Part shown: in pieces, positions 25,226 through 36,800 of the stretch | How the letters are laid out: each line of letters starts with the position of its first letter | How positions within the stretch are numbered: position 1 is the first letter of the stretch | Assembly: GCA_030267565.1 (NCBI GenBank) | Contig: BRXU01000049.1 | Span: 434,001 to 498,000, forward strand | Origin: Pleodorina starrii | Taxonomy: Eukaryota; Chlorophyta; Chlorophyceae; Chlamydomonadales; Volvocaceae | Direction of reading: 5' to 3' | Length of the DNA stretch: 64,000 nt | Program-made: the position numbers and the translations under genes | The notes under the pieces: model-generated | The model's database searches: none | What the model was told of the DNA's origin: nothing | The model's input: only the letters and a program-made list of their open reading frames with translations

Positions 25226-27560
25226 ATGAAGTCAGCGCCGACGACGCACCGCCATCCCGATCCGTTGCACGGGGGCACTTTACACCACCGTTCGCAACAG
25301 CAGCAGCGCGGCGGCATGGCGGCCACGCCGCCGCCGATGCCGCCGTACGGCTATGCGGACCAGGCGGTCCCGGGCTCGCCGACCAGCGGCTCCTTCCGGG
25401 ACCCCGCACCTCCGCCCCCTACCCTCCAGGCCACGACATCCAAGGTGGGCGGCTGGCCGGGTATTTCAGATGTAGTTATGGGCATGACGCAAGTCGGCCT
25501 GTGGCGGGAAGGTCGGCTTTTGGTCGGGCGGGATATCGGGATGTCAGCAGGAGCGGGATGTCTGATGGTTGGGGCCAGCCTTCATGCTGGGGGGCTATCG
25601 GGTTGTCGGCCGATGAGTGCTGTGATGCCGCAGGTAGCCACGGAGCCGGAAGTACTGTGTTGATACTCTTATGCTGCTGGCCAGGCCGCAAACCTGCTGG
25701 CCGAAAGGCAGCTGTTCAGGCTTGTCGGAAAATTTACGGCCACGGGCTTCTCCGCACAGCTCCCGCCGAGCCCAGCGGGCGGCGTTGCGATGCTGACGTT
25801 GCGGCACCCCCGCCCCCTCCCCTCCCCGCGAGCAGATCCTGCTTCCCTGCCGTGAGGTGCTGTATGCCCTGATCGGGCTGCCGCTGCTGCTGTGGATCGC
25901 GGTGGTGCTGGTGGGGACGCTGCACGCGGAACCCATCCCCGACGGCCTCACTCGGCGGGAGTTCGAGCACCCCCTCACCTGGTTCGACGTGTAGGTGGTG
26001 GACTAGCGGGGGAGTTAGCGTGTGGGTGTTTGGGAGCAGGGGCGCACATGCAGCGAGGCGCAAGACGCGCCTCCTCGATAGCTTCTCGCACGCATATATA
26101 CCAGCCGCACCTGCGCGTATTGCACCGCCTCCGAGGTCCGTGCACGCCACGTGTCGTGTCCCGTCCTCCCGCACGCACCAGACCAGGAGGGCGGCAGTGG
26201 GGGAGGTGCGAGGCGGATGCGTAAGGGGCGCACAGCGGCTCCTGACGAGCTCACCTTGGGAATGTTGCATTGGCGTAACGGGGGCCCCCGCTGCAGGCCG
26301 GGCTCGCCGGGGCGTTGTGGGCGGTGCCGGAGGTCAGCGTGCGGCTTCGTACTTCTCTGCCCACATCAACTGCACCGCAGCACCATTGCAACGTCAGCTG
26401 CACCGCAGCAGGCCATCTTCATTCATTCATGGCTCCCGACGAGTCGCGTTTACTCCCCAACACCACCTCCGTGTTGCGTGCATTCGCGGCGCAGGCACGT
26501 GTTCCGCGTGTGGGGCCCGCTGCTGCCGCTGGCGCCCTACCTGGTGCGGGTGGCGGCGATGGGGCTGCGCATCCCTTCATCCGCCACCGGCGCCGGTCCC
26601 TTTGGAGGGCATCTGCGGCTGCGGCCCGGCGTGACGCTCCCCCTGCCTTCACTGGCGGCGTATCTGTTGGTGATCGCTGTGCGCATTGCGCTGTATGTGG
26701 GCCACGTGGCTCTGCAGCGGTCGGGCCCCCAGGGGCTGGTGCTGGTGTCGGATCACTTGCTGCTGGCGGCCTCGATGGTGGCCTGCTTTCAGGTGGGTGG
26801 GGTAGCTTAGGCGGGGAGGGCGGGGGGCAGGCGGGGGTCACATGAACAACGTAGGGCGGGGCCTGCGTGCAGGGGACGGAGTGCTGTTGCCTCAGCCCTT
26901 TCGCCGCAGGTGCAGAAAGGATGGATGAGCAAATGTGGCTGGGGACTGGCGAGGCTTGCTTGCACGCAACCCGTTGTGGGAGAAGAAGGTTACGGTCGCC
27001 CGTTTGCCGACAGCCGTCGGTCGACGCACCGGGGCTTTGCGGCCGCCACGGGCGGGGGCTAACGCGATTGAGATTCGAACAATCCCCACCGGCATTAGGC
27101 GCCTTCCGACTGGCCCAGATAATGTACACTGCCGTGCGGTTTCCTGCTATCACCGACGGCGAGCACCCTGTCGTTAAATCACCTTCTAACCCCGTCCGTT
27201 CGTGTTTTTTCTTTCCCCGGATCCCTCCCACACCCCGACTTCAATTCACAGTCTGAGCTGGTCATGTGCTTGTCGGATGTGTACAAGGCCGAGGTGCTGC
27301 GCGGCGTGGATCGAAGCGCGGGGGCGAGGCAGCTGGCGGTGGTAGTGGCGCTCGTGGTCTCCATGTTCACGATGGTCTTCGTGTACAGCGATATGTACTG
27401 CACCGCCCGGTGGTACCACCACCCCACCGAATCGTTGTCCGCACTCGCGGTGGGCGCGCTGGTGTTTCAGGCGCCTGTGGTGGTGTGGATCATCTCACGA
27501 TGCGGTCCTTGGCAGTCTGCACCGATTTATCATGCGCTGTCAATGTCCGCAAGGCCTTGA
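25226..27560 (+). CDS. Multi-pass membrane protein of unrecognised family, 326 aa, 4 exons
   Basis: Exons 25226-25444, 25836-25990, 26495-26792 and 27252-27560 join in phase (0, 2, 0). The N-terminus (about 70 residues) is hydrophilic, with a QQQQR run and Pro-rich stretches, and is probably cytosolic. Five or six hydrophobic segments follow: LIGLPLLLWIAVVLVGTL, a weaker PLLPLAPYLVRVAAMGL, SLAAYLLVIAVRIALYVG, HLLLAASMVACF, LAVVVALVVSMFTMVFVY and LAVGALVFQAPVVVWII. A conserved-looking loop between the last two carries YSDMYCTARWYHHP. No signal peptide is seen. I do not recognise the family; the His-containing loop before the final helix could be functional. The ATG at 25226 is chosen because it opens the exon frame that splices correctly into the first membrane segment. 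The gene is divergent from MRG. Confidence 0.72.
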
Positions 27561-27608
27561 TGCTGTTTTCGTGCGCTTTGACGAGCAGGCAAATGCTGTA
27601 CCGAATAG

Positions 27609-27613
27609 TGTAA
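27609..27613 (+). terminator. Candidate TGTAA poly(A) signal of the membrane protein gene
   Basis: TGTAA lies 49 bases after the stop; a second TGTAA at 27716-27720 gives a more usual 3' UTR length and is an alternative. Confidence 0.35.
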
Positions 27614-27841
27614 TGTTGCGGGCCTTGACATACCGCGCAAATTCGGGCAGGGCCATTATGGGAATGGGGACTGCGGCCGTTGCCGTACGGCGTGTCTGAC
27701 AAGCGCGCCATGTCTTGTAAGCCTAAACCACATGCAGTGCGCAGCGCCATACGAGCGCCTGGCGTGAAAGAAAGTGCGCGGAACTGTCTCTCTGTCTCCC
27801 TTCACATATCATCTGCCAGAAATGATGGCTCAGGACAGGTC

Positions 27842-27846
27842 TTACA
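27842..27846 (-). terminator. Candidate poly(A) signal of the thioredoxin/PDI gene
   Basis: TTACA on the plus strand reads TGTAA on the minus strand, about 145 bases after the stop codon of the thioredoxin-like gene. Confidence 0.4.
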
Positions 27847-27991
27847 ACAGGAGATTACCGGTAGACCTTACACGAAAGTCACTGGAAAAAGTCCCCACGG
27901 AATGCTACTGCAAACGCCGCATTAACCTCCTTGTGCGAATACAATCGTATTTTCACGCCCTGTTCTCGCAGTTCCACGCGTGTTCTCAGCC

Positions 27992-29014
27992 CTAAACATC
28001 GGTGGTCAGCTCCGAGGCCGCCTCCTCCACGAAGGCCTTGAGGCTATCCTTGTCACGCTGCCCACGGTAAGCCTTGACCTCCTCGCCCTTGTGCACAACC
28101 TTGAGGGTGGGGTATCCCTTGATCTGCCGGACAACGTTACGTTTCATGGACCGTGGCACGTTGGTTGCATTTCATGCACGTATGCGGGTGTAGGCGATAT
28201 ACACTCAGCGCGCCGCCAAAAAAACGGCCCATCCCATAGGGTGCAGGACGAATGCCGGCTCAACTTGCAGTGGCACGTAAGCTTGGGCATCATGTGACTC
28301 CCCTGCCGAACCCGTGTGCCTCTTCTGCAAAGAGTAGGTCGCATATTTGATATTTCCGTTCTCCCCGCCCCCAAAACCCCATAGCACCTGAGCGCTGGAG
28401 CACACATCGCGATCAGTCGTGCAGTCGACATGCGCGATGACGATGTTTGAGACGTCCTTCAGGTCCTCAGCTAGCTCCTTCCAAGTGCCCGCCAGGCGCT
28501 TGCAGTGACCTGTAGGTCGCACGAGTGAAGCACATTCTGCTCGTGCTCGGGTGTCGGATGTTTGGGTTCTTGCACGGAGGGCTCCGATCTAAGCGCAGTG
28601 CTAACCGAACCCAACAGGCCTGGACGCCGCAGGCCCAAAGCTTACTGTATAAACTTACCACACCATGGCGCGTAATACCTGGATGCATCGTCCAGCGGGC
28701 ACCAAAATCACTTAGCTGGGACTTTCGAAAAGGGCCACCAGGGTTGCATCTCGTCACGTTAACCTGAAACTGGACTCACTTGATGAAATAAACCTTGCCA
28801 TCCCCGGTCTGCGCTCCAGCAACAAATCAATGAAAACGTTTAGCGCGCGCACTAAGAAGATCCGGGCGGAGATGTGTCATTTTTCGCAGACGCACACCTT
28901 CTCCTCGTAGTTCGAGCTTGTCAAGTGAGCGATGTGTGGGCTCGAAAACTCGGAGGCAAATGCAGCCCCGAGGACGGCAGTGGCCAGAACCGCAAGCAGT
29001 GCAAGCCGCGACAT
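27992..29014 (-). CDS. Secretory-pathway thioredoxin/PDI-domain protein, 139 aa, 5 exons
   Basis: Exons on the minus strand: 29014-28898, 28808-28780, 28678-28659, 28509-28388, 28123-27992; phases 0, 2, 1, 0. Residues 1-21 form a signal peptide (MSRLALLAVLATAVLGAAFA). One thioredoxin domain follows: HLTSSNYEEK, KVYFIKYYAPWCGHCKRLAG, VDCTTDRDVCSSAQIKGYP and TLKVVHKGEEVKAYRGQRD. The CGHC active site is that of protein disulfide isomerases, and the best resemblance is to single domains of TXNDC5/ERp46-type proteins. It should oxidise or isomerise disulfides in the ER lumen. No KDEL-type retention signal is present; the chain ends TTDV, so it may be secreted or held by a partner. The 20-nt third exon encodes the residues before and including the first active-site Cys, and the CGHC motif is split by a splice junction inside its Gly codon. 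It is divergent from the ankyrin-like gene. Confidence 0.92.
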
Positions 29015-29360
29015 GTTCCAAATATGCAAGAACTGCTACTAATCTGGCAAGGGCAATGCTTGCAAGCAATAGACCTAAAGCCTAAACGCAGACCATGAAC
29101 GATTTGGTGGTAACCACCAACGGCATTGAAGTACTGCATCGTCCGCATGCAACGAGCAACGAAACCGGATGTTTGAAGCTTTGAACCTCGCGGCCAGGCA
29201 TCGTGGTCGTGTTATCACAGCAAAGCTGTTTACAAATTGGCTTTCACGGTCAACGTTCTTGTCACCTGTCCGAACCTGTGTTGACAGCAGGGCAGAGGTT
29301 GACAGCTTGCGGCAGCCTTGCTGCGAGGCTGGGTTTGGGGATATTTTATGCTTTACAGCT
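29015..29360. promoter_or_regulatory. 346-bp divergent promoter region, thioredoxin (-) / ankyrin-like (+)
   Basis: Only 346 bases separate the two start codons, so both promoters and 5' leaders must lie here or overlap. No TATA box or known element was recognised. Confidence 0.5.
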
Positions 29361-32066
29361 ATGTTCAATTCCAAACGCGCTCGCACAGCAAGCGAACGGC
29401 CCGCAGACGACGTGGTCTTCCGGAATGAACAGCCTCAGTCCTCCGAGACTGGACCCAGCAACGCTGCCAGCTTTCAGTCTTTGCCGTTGACGCTTCAGCA
29501 GCGGATCATGGTGGAAGCTGCGAGGGGAGCACGAGGAGCGTATGCCTCCTGTAAGGGTCTGCGTCAAGCCTTCAGTTCGGCGCTCCGCTGCACGGACATG
29601 CTTGGCCGCTACTGCCTTTCGGCCTGGGGACGCCACCACGCTGTCTCAGAAGCGTTGACAGTCGCCCCCGACATCTTCAGCTCACTTCCGGATGATGAGT
29701 GCGAGCGAAAGCTGCGCGGCCTGCTCCGCGGTTTGGTTGAGGCGGGGGCCGACCTGACGGCACACACAGTCCAGATCCTCGACGACGTCATCCAAAGTGG
29801 GTTACGATCAAATACCTTTAGGCGATGTGGCGGAAGGGAGGCGTTGTCAGTGCCCACGACCCAACTGCACGGGCATTGTTGTTGCAGCCTTGGCATGTGC
29901 TTGGTGGTCAGCCGTGGTAGCTTGCTAGCTCTGGGTCCAAAGGCGACCCAGGCCTTCCCGTTCTGTCAGTTCCGCCTCGTTTGCTGGATCCGAATGCAAG
30001 TGCTGTGGCTGCTACCCATGCTGCATCTCCTCACTCGTACGGGCCTTTCCTCAGCGACATTCTATCGGGCCGCACACCTCCCGGCCCCTAACATTCAAAC
30101 CGCCGCAAACCGGCACAAAGTGGGAAGAACCGGGACAAATGGACAAAATGGGTTATACTGGGAAAAACCTGGACAAACCGGGGCATACTGGGACAAACAG
30201 AGATAGCGAGAGCGTCACCAGACTGTGACCTCGCCTCACCGCCCCCGCATGTGGCGCACAACACACCAGTCGGGAGCGTTGGCCTGCTGAGGGAGCTGCT
30301 GCAGCTGCTGGCCGCCACTCCCGCCGACGAGGCGAGGGAGCTGCCGGGCGGAATGGAGCAACACGTGGCGGCGTGTTGCTCAGCGCTGGCCAACAGCAGC
30401 GACCTGCCAGGGTTTAACCGTGACATGGTGCGGCTGCTGGTGCACGCCATCACGGTTACAGCAGGCGTGCCCATCCACTATTCCACCTTCCAGAAGGCGC
30501 TTCGGGAAACGAGCTGCGCGGGTGAGTGGCCAGCAGGAGCACGGTACTCGTGAGGTGCCGTAACGGGTATCGCCAAGTGGCGATGGCGATGCGAATACAA
30601 CGGAATAGTATCGCGAATACTTCTAAGGGAATGCCTTGCACCTCGCTCATGGCCGATCCATGGCCTTTCCAGGGTGTAGCCCTGTCATCCTGTTTCGTAG
30701 GCTCAGTCGTTTGCTCATTTTCCCTAGCCGCGTGGAGCTTACGAATATCGGCGGAAGCAGGACACCCTCAGCGATGTTGTGTAGCCTGCAGTCTTCGTAG
30801 GCATCGGGGCCGTTGCCCTGATGGCATGGGCTCACCACAGCAGCTTAGCTCCGCTGTTGCTCACTAGGTCGATCGGGAGCCCTGGCTGGAACCCATTCAG
30901 CGATCGTGCGCCCACCCTTCGCCCCTGCCTGCGGCCGTGCAGGCCGTTCCAGTGCGCTGGAGGGGCTGCTGGAGGCTGATCCGGGTCTGGAATGCATAAA
31001 GTCAGCGTTGCACTACGCGACCAAGACTCAGCACGGGCGGGTCGTGGAACAGCTTATCGCTGCAGGAGGCGAGGTTGGGACACCCATGCGGTGGAACGCC
31101 TTGACCAACTCGTACCCGCAAGTGGTTCGACCAGTGGTGGCAGCACTGCACCGCACCGGCGCCTTTAGCAGGGACTCGGCGGCCGAGGCGCTGCGCCGCC
31201 TGGCGACCAGGGGCAGTAGTTGTTATGGCCACACAGAGGAGGAGCTGACGCGGGCGGCCACCACGATGCGGATGCTGGTCGAGGAGTTTGGCGCGGATCC
31301 CTCGGCAGACAGCAGCAGCTGCCTGGCGGTCGCGTGCGCGCAGCAGGAGCCGTTCAATCGCCTCGCTGAGCTGCTGCTGCTCATGGGCGCCACCTCGGAT
31401 GCGGCCCTCATGTCATTGTGCTCCGCAGCGCCACAGGGCGGCCCCCTGGCCCAGTGGCAGCTGTCCCGGCACACCAACGGTGTTGAGGGGCTGTTGGCGC
31501 TGGGCACGGAGTCGCAGCAAGGTGCGGCCCAAGCGCTCACCGCAGTACTAGAGCGGGGCATGCTGGAGCCGGCGCGGCTGCTGCTGGGGACGGGGGCGGT
31601 GTCCGCAGCAGCCTGCGAGGCGCTACTGTCGCGCGCGTTGGGGGTGGAGCCGGAGGGCGCCGGGGGGTTTGGTGGCGGGGCCGCTGCCGGCGATGCTGAG
31701 GGAGAGCAATGGGACGCGGCGGTGGCCGGTGGAGGCGGCACTGCGGGGCAACAGCAGCCGCAGCAGCAGGAGGAGCAGCAGCAGAGGCGGCGTTGGGACT
31801 GGGTGTGGGAACTGGCTCGTGCGGGGGCACTGCAGCGGGGTGCGGTGGTGAAGGTGGAGCGGGCGCTGGAGCAGGCGTGCCGACAGGGCGATGTGGAGGC
31901 GGTCAGGGAGCTGGCCAGCCTGGGCGTGGTTGGGCCCGAGAGGTGCACGGCGGCGTTCTGGCTGGCGTTCGACGGCGGCCACGAGGCCTGCATGCAGAGC
32001 CTGATTTGCTTGGGTGCTGCCTCGAAGCGCGTCCAGCAGGAAGCGGCACGGGGCAACGGCGCCTGA
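29361..32066 (+). CDS. Ankyrin-like repeat protein, 619 aa, 3 exons
   Basis: Exons 29361-29796, 30222-30521 and 30943-32066 join with phases 1 and 1. The N-terminus (MFNSKRARTASERP) is basic. Residues about 35-90 (SLPLTLQQRIMVEAARGARG and on) resemble a weak F-box-like helical segment. The long third exon carries degenerate ankyrin units: ALHYATKTQHGRVVEQLI, CLAVACAQQEPFNRLAELL, LEQACRQGDVEAVRELAS and AFWLAFDGGHEACMQSLI. These fit the helix-turn-helix of ankyrin repeats, although most lack the usual TPLH. A Gly/Ala and Gln-rich insert (QQQPQQQEEQQQ) separates the last repeats. A role as a protein-binding scaffold, possibly an F-box/ankyrin adaptor, is inference. The start is the first ATG of the exon, directly upstream of the basic segment. 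Confidence 0.8.
30085..30205. repeat. Degenerate CCGGGACAAA-type repeat in ankyrin-like gene intron 1
   Basis: Imperfect units such as CCGGCACAAAGTGGGA, CCGGGACAAATGGACAAA, ACCTGGACAAACCGG and ACTGGGACAAACAG follow each other with 15-25 base spacing, ending shortly before the acceptor at 30219-30221. Confidence 0.6.
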
Positions 32067-33812
32067 AAGGCCAGAACACATAGGTCGCAAGCCAACGTGT
32101 TGGTCTGCAAGCAATAGAGGAGTGTACTTAATTGGAGCAACATTCAGGGGACGCGGGCAGGTGGCATCGTCTATACACGAGGTGGTTCGGGCCCTCCGGC
32201 CAGGGTGACCCCCGGCTTAGAGCGTGGCAGGTTCCGGGCTGGTTGAAACGAAACCAGCGCCATGTACCTGCATCTACGTGTGTGCCACTGCGGCGGTGGC
32301 CCCCGGGGCATCATCGACACTCGGTCTTACGATGGATTGGGGTACTGGCTAGGCGTCTATCAAGCACGTTCAGCAACTGGCTTGGCGCCTGTCTGCCGGG
32401 AACACCATGCAGATGCCGGCATGAACGTGACATTGTACATAAATGTGCACTAGAAGCATGGTCATATGCTGATAATCGTGTCTGCGCATGGTGAACTGTC
32501 CAACTGGATTGGCCGCAATACGCTTTGGCATTCGGGTTATGGATACCCGTCGAACCACACTTCGAATACTTGAATGCACCTTCCATATCCTCATCCCCTC
32601 CCCTGCATATGCAGTGCTGAGTGCGATGTTTTGCTTATGAGCCTTTCTCGGCGATCCGACGCGTTCAGGTGTACAGGGTAACATGGGAGTGCCAGGCAGT
32701 GCTATACGTTCACGAGTATCATCATGCTATCGGCGACGTTGCTTGCGTCGAATAGTCTGTCTTACGGACGACACAAAATGACAAACCGAGCCACGGTACG
32801 CGCGCCCAGATGTAACCGCTTGAGCCTGCGGCATACGGACGAGCACCACCCGACTTCCCAGCACGGAGCACGCTGCAACACATCGTTACGTAACACAAGC
32901 TATATGTACGAACTTGAGATCTGAGGCAGCCGGACTCGAAACAGCCAGCCGTTCCGCCATAATCCTGGCCGTTTTGGGCCCATCATATGAAACCTCACGC
33001 AGAACCGTCTCTTGCCATGACCCTGCGAGCCTATTCTATATACATGCGCTGTCCCCCATACACAGAGATCAAATTCAGCGCTGTCCCCAAATGAATGTCC
33101 CTCGCGCGCCCCTGGCGCGCTGTGCAGCCAAACACCTGCCGTGCATGCCTCCCAGCACGGCATCCCTCATGAAATGTCCAGGCTGCACAATTTTCTAACT
33201 GTAATGCCTAAACAATGGTCTCCACTCGTTGCCCAAAGCTGCAGCGGTCTGCGATACACACGCGCCCACCCGCGTTGTCTCATCCACCCGTGGGGATGCA
33301 TGGGCTCGGCCGGCCCAAAGAAAGCGACTTGGTACAGCCAGACGGCTGCCGCAATTTCCCTACCATAACGACATGACAGAAAAAAATGTGGCCACTCATC
33401 GAGAGGGCCTCCTGCTCGGCTGCTTTAAAGCAATGCCCACCGGAAATAGCCCGGCAGGGCTGCAGAGACGTGGCGGCCGTGGCGATTGTTTGTGCGGATG
33501 CCGGGCTGCACGCCCGTGTCTACCCCATGCATCGGCAGGTCACTGGAATCTCCAGCGGTGCGTACTTGAGTGGGCTCGCACAGCGGGCGCCATCATCGCG
33601 TTGTACATTGACGTACGAACAGGGGTTCGCAAGTGGGACGCAGTTGGGATTCATATCGCGGCAACAAGTCGCGGTACGGCACCAACCCAGGGCGGGGCAG
33701 GTCCAGCCCGTCCACCCGAGACGGCGGACTGCGCCAATCGGGGCCCATACGCCCGCACGATTGGCGAGCCTGCAATCGCCGTCGTGCCGGCCTGCGAGGA
33801 TACGATACACGT
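32067..33812. other. Convergent intergenic region, ankyrin-like (+) and ABC (-)
   Basis: No coding sequence is supported in these 1.7 kb. The only signals are a TGTAA at 32811-32815 that could end the ankyrin-like transcript and a tRNA-like segment on the minus strand at about 32930-33005, described under findings. Confidence 0.5.
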
Positions 33813-36800
33813 TTATGCACCACTCTGCCTCGCCTGCGCGCCCGGCTGAAGCTCTGCCTGCTGCTCCTGCGACGTTGCTGCGGCGGTAACCACAATGCCC
33901 GCCAGCACCGCTGACATGCGGCCCGCCCCTGCCCCGGCCGTCGCCGGCCGCCCTGCCTCGTCGTTGTCCTCGTCCATGGTTCCCATGGTACCCATGCTGC
34001 CCGCCATGCTTCCCATGCTGCCCAGCATGCCGCCGTGCGCACCGCTGTCCGCGCCGCCGCCAGAGCCGCCGTGGCCGGCTGCGAAGGCGTCGTCCGTGGC
34101 CGCACCCAAAAGGCTGCTGTCGTCATGAAGGACATCCTCCTCCGTCGACCCCGGTGAACCCAGGTCAACGTATGACGATGCGCGCGAAGAGACGCTGCCG
34201 TTCCCGTTTGAGCTCGCGTAGAACTCGGCGTCGAGGCTGTCCGCCACGCTGCCGGTGACGTTGTCGTGCACGCTGTCGGCCCGCGCGTCGCCGTGCAAGG
34301 CACCCACGGCCACCATACCACCCGACGCCGCTACGGCAGCGGCCGCCGCCGCGAGGATGGTGTCCGAGTCTGTGTCAGTTGCGGCCGCTGCGTTGGCTGG
34401 GTCGATGCCGTACTGCTGGCGGCACACCAGCTGCCAGTATATGCCCCGCTGGCCCAACAGCTCGTGGTGGCTGCCCATTTCGTAGACCTGCGAAAATGGC
34501 AGCGAGCGAAAGGAGAGTGATACGCCGCGACAACTGAAATACCGCAATCCACGCTTCCGTTCCCCACGCTTTCGACGCGCAACCGCGTACGGCTCAGCCA
34601 TTAACGCACCTTGCCCTTGTCCATGACGACAATGCAGTCCGCGTGGCGCACCGTGGACAGTCGGTGCGCAATGACCACCACGGTGCGGTCGCGGGCGCTC
34701 ATGGCGCGATCCAGCGCCACGTGCACTTGCGCCTCCGACTCGGCGTCCAGCGCAGAGGAGAACTCGTCCAGCACCAACAGCTTCGGCCTGGCGGGCAGCC
34801 AGGCGGAGGGGTGTGACTTCCTGTTGTTTACGCAAGTGGACGCCCGCAACGCACAGCGAAAGGACGCCTGCCGTGCAAAGGGAAAGGACGGCTTGTTCAA
34901 AGTCGCCTAAGTCTATATTTTGCCGCGCCAACACACACGAGAGAAGGGCACACAGTCACAGAAGATGAGCTCGCGGCCCGCGTTTGGATACACGCCGCTG
35001 TTCATCTTGCGTGGCGGGAGAACGGTGGGGAGACAAGCCAGATCCGCACGCCCGGGCCGGCACCTACTTGCGCACTAGCGCCCGCGCCAGCGCCAGGCGC
35101 TGTCGCTGGCCTCCACTGAGAAGTTTGTCGGTGACGAGGGTGTTGTACCCCTGTGGTGGTTGAGAAAAGGAGAGGGTCTCAAATATTATCGAGTGGGACC
35201 CCACATCGCCCCCATTACGGCATGCGTAATGGTTGAAGGCCTGAGCGGCACACACGCGCTGTGTTCTTGGGAACGGTTTCCGTTGCATAGCGGCGCAATA
35301 CCGCGCTCCCAAGTAGCATCCGTTCGAGCATGGGCGCCCTAATCTGAGCCTGCTAGCACCTCGCAGCCATGCCAAGCACTTGATTGTATGCAGCATGCGC
35401 TCCATTGCACAGCGTAGCTGTCCGCAAATGCCACACGACCGCCATGGTTCAGGCGACATGCGCCATAATACCAACATCCAAGTCCCAATCAATTGGATGC
35501 CGATGCGCCAAGCCACACCTCCGGGAGCGCCATGATGAATTCGTGCGCATTTGCGGCGCGGGCGGCCTCCTCAATATCCTCCTGGCTAGGCGAGTCGTGC
35601 TCCATGCCATATGCGATGTTGGCGGCGATGCTCCGGCTAAAGAGCCGTGGCTCCTGCAAAGCGTGGGGCGGTGCGGGGCCCATCAAAGCAAAACCATGGG
35701 AAGTTACCCTCGTACCACACACTCGAGCGCCCACGGAATGTTTCAAGGACCGGGTCAGAACTCAGAAGCGATCCCTCGCGGTTTTTGGTGGAGCAGGCTT
35801 TTAACGAACACTGAAACCTCAGCCACGGCTGACGTACGATGGGATCTCCCGCATAGGTTCAAATCCTGTCGTCCGCGAGCTTTTGTGCCCAATCGTATCC
35901 TGCCAGATGGGACGCGGAGCTCCGTGCCATCAGTGAAGAAGCTTATAATTACGCTCGAGCTGACCTCACATGGCCAGCTTCCCGGAGGGAGGCCACCTCA
36001 CGCCCACCCACCTGCGGTACCACTCCGATCTGCGTACGGTACCACGCCGCGTCCGCCTGCTGCAAGTCCAGCGTGTCGTCCAGCAGCATCTGGCCGCTGG
36101 TGGGGTCGTACAGCCGCTGCAGCAGTCCGCACACCGTGGTTTTGCCGCTGCCGCTGAGGCCCACCTGGTGGTGCAGCGGGTTGGGTCAGGTAGGAGGGCG
36201 GATAGGGAGAGCGGGATTATGAAGACGGGCAGGAAACACAGCAGCAGGATGGGGCGCGATGCAATCAACAGATCCAGATGATGAAGTTGGCAGTAACGTC
36301 ATTTCGGGGCAGCCTTGCCTGCTTTCTTCGGCACCTACCAGCGCCGTGAGCTTCCCGGGCGGGAACGTGAGCGAGACGCCATCCAGGGCCATGTTGCTGG
36401 GCCGACTCGGATAGCTGGCGGGAGGACGGACATGCAGTTGAGGTGGGTTCAGGGTGGGACGTGAGGGGCGGGGTGGGAGTTCTGAGCGGGTGGGAGTTCT
36501 GCGCGTCGGATACAGGAGCCCAGCAGCCCAGGAAGCGCGGTCGTGGCCAAACGAAGCAAAGGGCCTTTGCAAGGGACCAGTTGTCTGGCAAGAAAACGGT
36601 TCCAGCATCTCGTTATCACAGTGCCGTTCGCGGGCGTTTGCATGTACCGACGACCCCGAACACCCTACAGCGCCGGCCGCCGGGCCCCATGACCGCACCG
36701 CACTCCATTATCAAGCTTAACGGACACAGCAAAACATGAAACTCGCACTGCTTTGCCGCGGGTATTTGGCGACTTGCGATCGCACCTGAAGGAAACGTCC

